Origin: a gamma proteobacterium symbiont of Lucinoma myriamae
GTDB taxonomy: Bacteria; Pseudomonadota; Gammaproteobacteria; GRL18
Direction of reading: 5' to 3'
NCBI GenBank assembly: GCA_025655635.1
Contig: JAHXIM010000318.1
Coordinates: 1-6,303, forward strand
DNA: 6,303 nt
Shown: positions 6,154 to 6,303 of the stretch, in pieces
How positions within the stretch are numbered: position 1 is the first letter of the stretch
Layout: every line of letters begins with the position of its first letter
The notes under the pieces: generated by a model
The model's database searches: none
Told to the model about the DNA's origin: nothing
What the model saw: only the letters and a program-made list of their open reading frames with translations
Translations under genes and position numbers: made by a program

Positions 6154-6303
6154 GTGTACGCCCGTCATGGGCATAAACTAATGGGGTGTAAGTCCCCTGT
6201 AGGAGGATCACCGCTATGTAGTCAGCCCTGAAAAACATATTATCTATTTGAAATGTAAGGAATTATCCCTATTTTTGAGTGACCAGATCGACCAGAAATG
6301 TTA
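6154..6303 (+). mobile_element. Probable 5' end of a group II intron (partial, runs off window)
   Basis: From GTGTACGCCC (6154-6163) the sequence looks like the start of a bacterial group II ribozyme. It has a GTGT 5' terminus close to the GUGYG consensus, a GCCC/GGGC stem (6160-6163 with 6169-6172), and a GGGG-TGTAAGT-CCCC hairpin (6183-6197) with the gtgtaag-type loop common in domain I, followed by AGGAGGATCACC and CAGCC (6223-6227). From memory, this order matches the 5' part of class C introns such as that of Oceanobacillus iheyensis. Its site, directly after an intrinsic terminator and in the same orientation, is the one class C introns favour. After about 6230 I no longer see expected domain I motifs. 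No coding sequence is visible in the 150 bases present. A maturase, if any, would lie to the right of the window. Confidence 0.65.

Noticed and set aside
6149..6302. ATGTT at 6149-6153 and 6298-6302 as a target-site duplication around a 150-bp element
   Set aside because: A 5-mer repeat is expected by chance in AT-rich DNA, no terminal inverted repeats are present, and the inner sequence fits a group II intron start, which does not make such duplications.

Overview
The window is a conserved chromosomal housekeeping segment from a low-GC, AT-rich gammaproteobacterium. The gene order matches the ffh/trmD locus of Escherichia coli and its relatives: a leftward pair, ypjD then yfjD/corB, diverges from ffh, which is followed by rpsP-rimM-trmD-rplS. 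The proteins resemble E. coli homologues in length and motifs. The spacers are AT-rich and carry plausible sigma-70 promoters. The sequence alone does not fix the genus.

Layout. Bases 56-1345 (-) encode a CorB/YfjD-type membrane protein (DUF21/CNNM domain, paired CBS domains, CorC_HlyC domain) that starts at TTG. Bases 1373-2176 (-) encode a YpjD-type polytopic protein of the cytochrome c assembly (CcsA-like) family. These two form a short operon with a well-formed promoter at 2204-2232. The divergent spacer 2177-2349 also holds a promoter for ffh (2350-3726), the protein subunit of the signal recognition particle. Bases 3727-3972 hold a hairpin without a T-tract, an AT-rich r-protein-type promoter and a leader hairpin. 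Then come rpsP (S16), rimM (30S maturation factor), trmD (tRNA m1G37 methyltransferase) and rplS (L19), closed by a strong intrinsic terminator at 6112-6148.

The genes serve protein synthesis and membrane targeting. Ffh delivers nascent membrane proteins, S16 and L19 are ribosomal proteins, RimM helps mature the 30S head, and TrmD prevents +1 frameshifting by methylating G37 of tRNAs. The two r-protein genes have visible Shine-Dalgarno sequences and the two enzyme/factor genes do not. This fits the unequal protein output known for this operon in E. coli.

The one accessory signal is at the right edge. Five bases after the terminator T-tract, at about 6154, the sequence changes to what looks like the 5' end of a bacterial group II intron. 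Class C introns are known to insert just downstream of intrinsic terminators. Similarity to the usual domain I fades after about 6230, so the element could be intact and divergent, truncated or interrupted. The window ends before this can be settled. I found no other candidate for a new system, no CRISPR array and no tRNA or rRNA gene.
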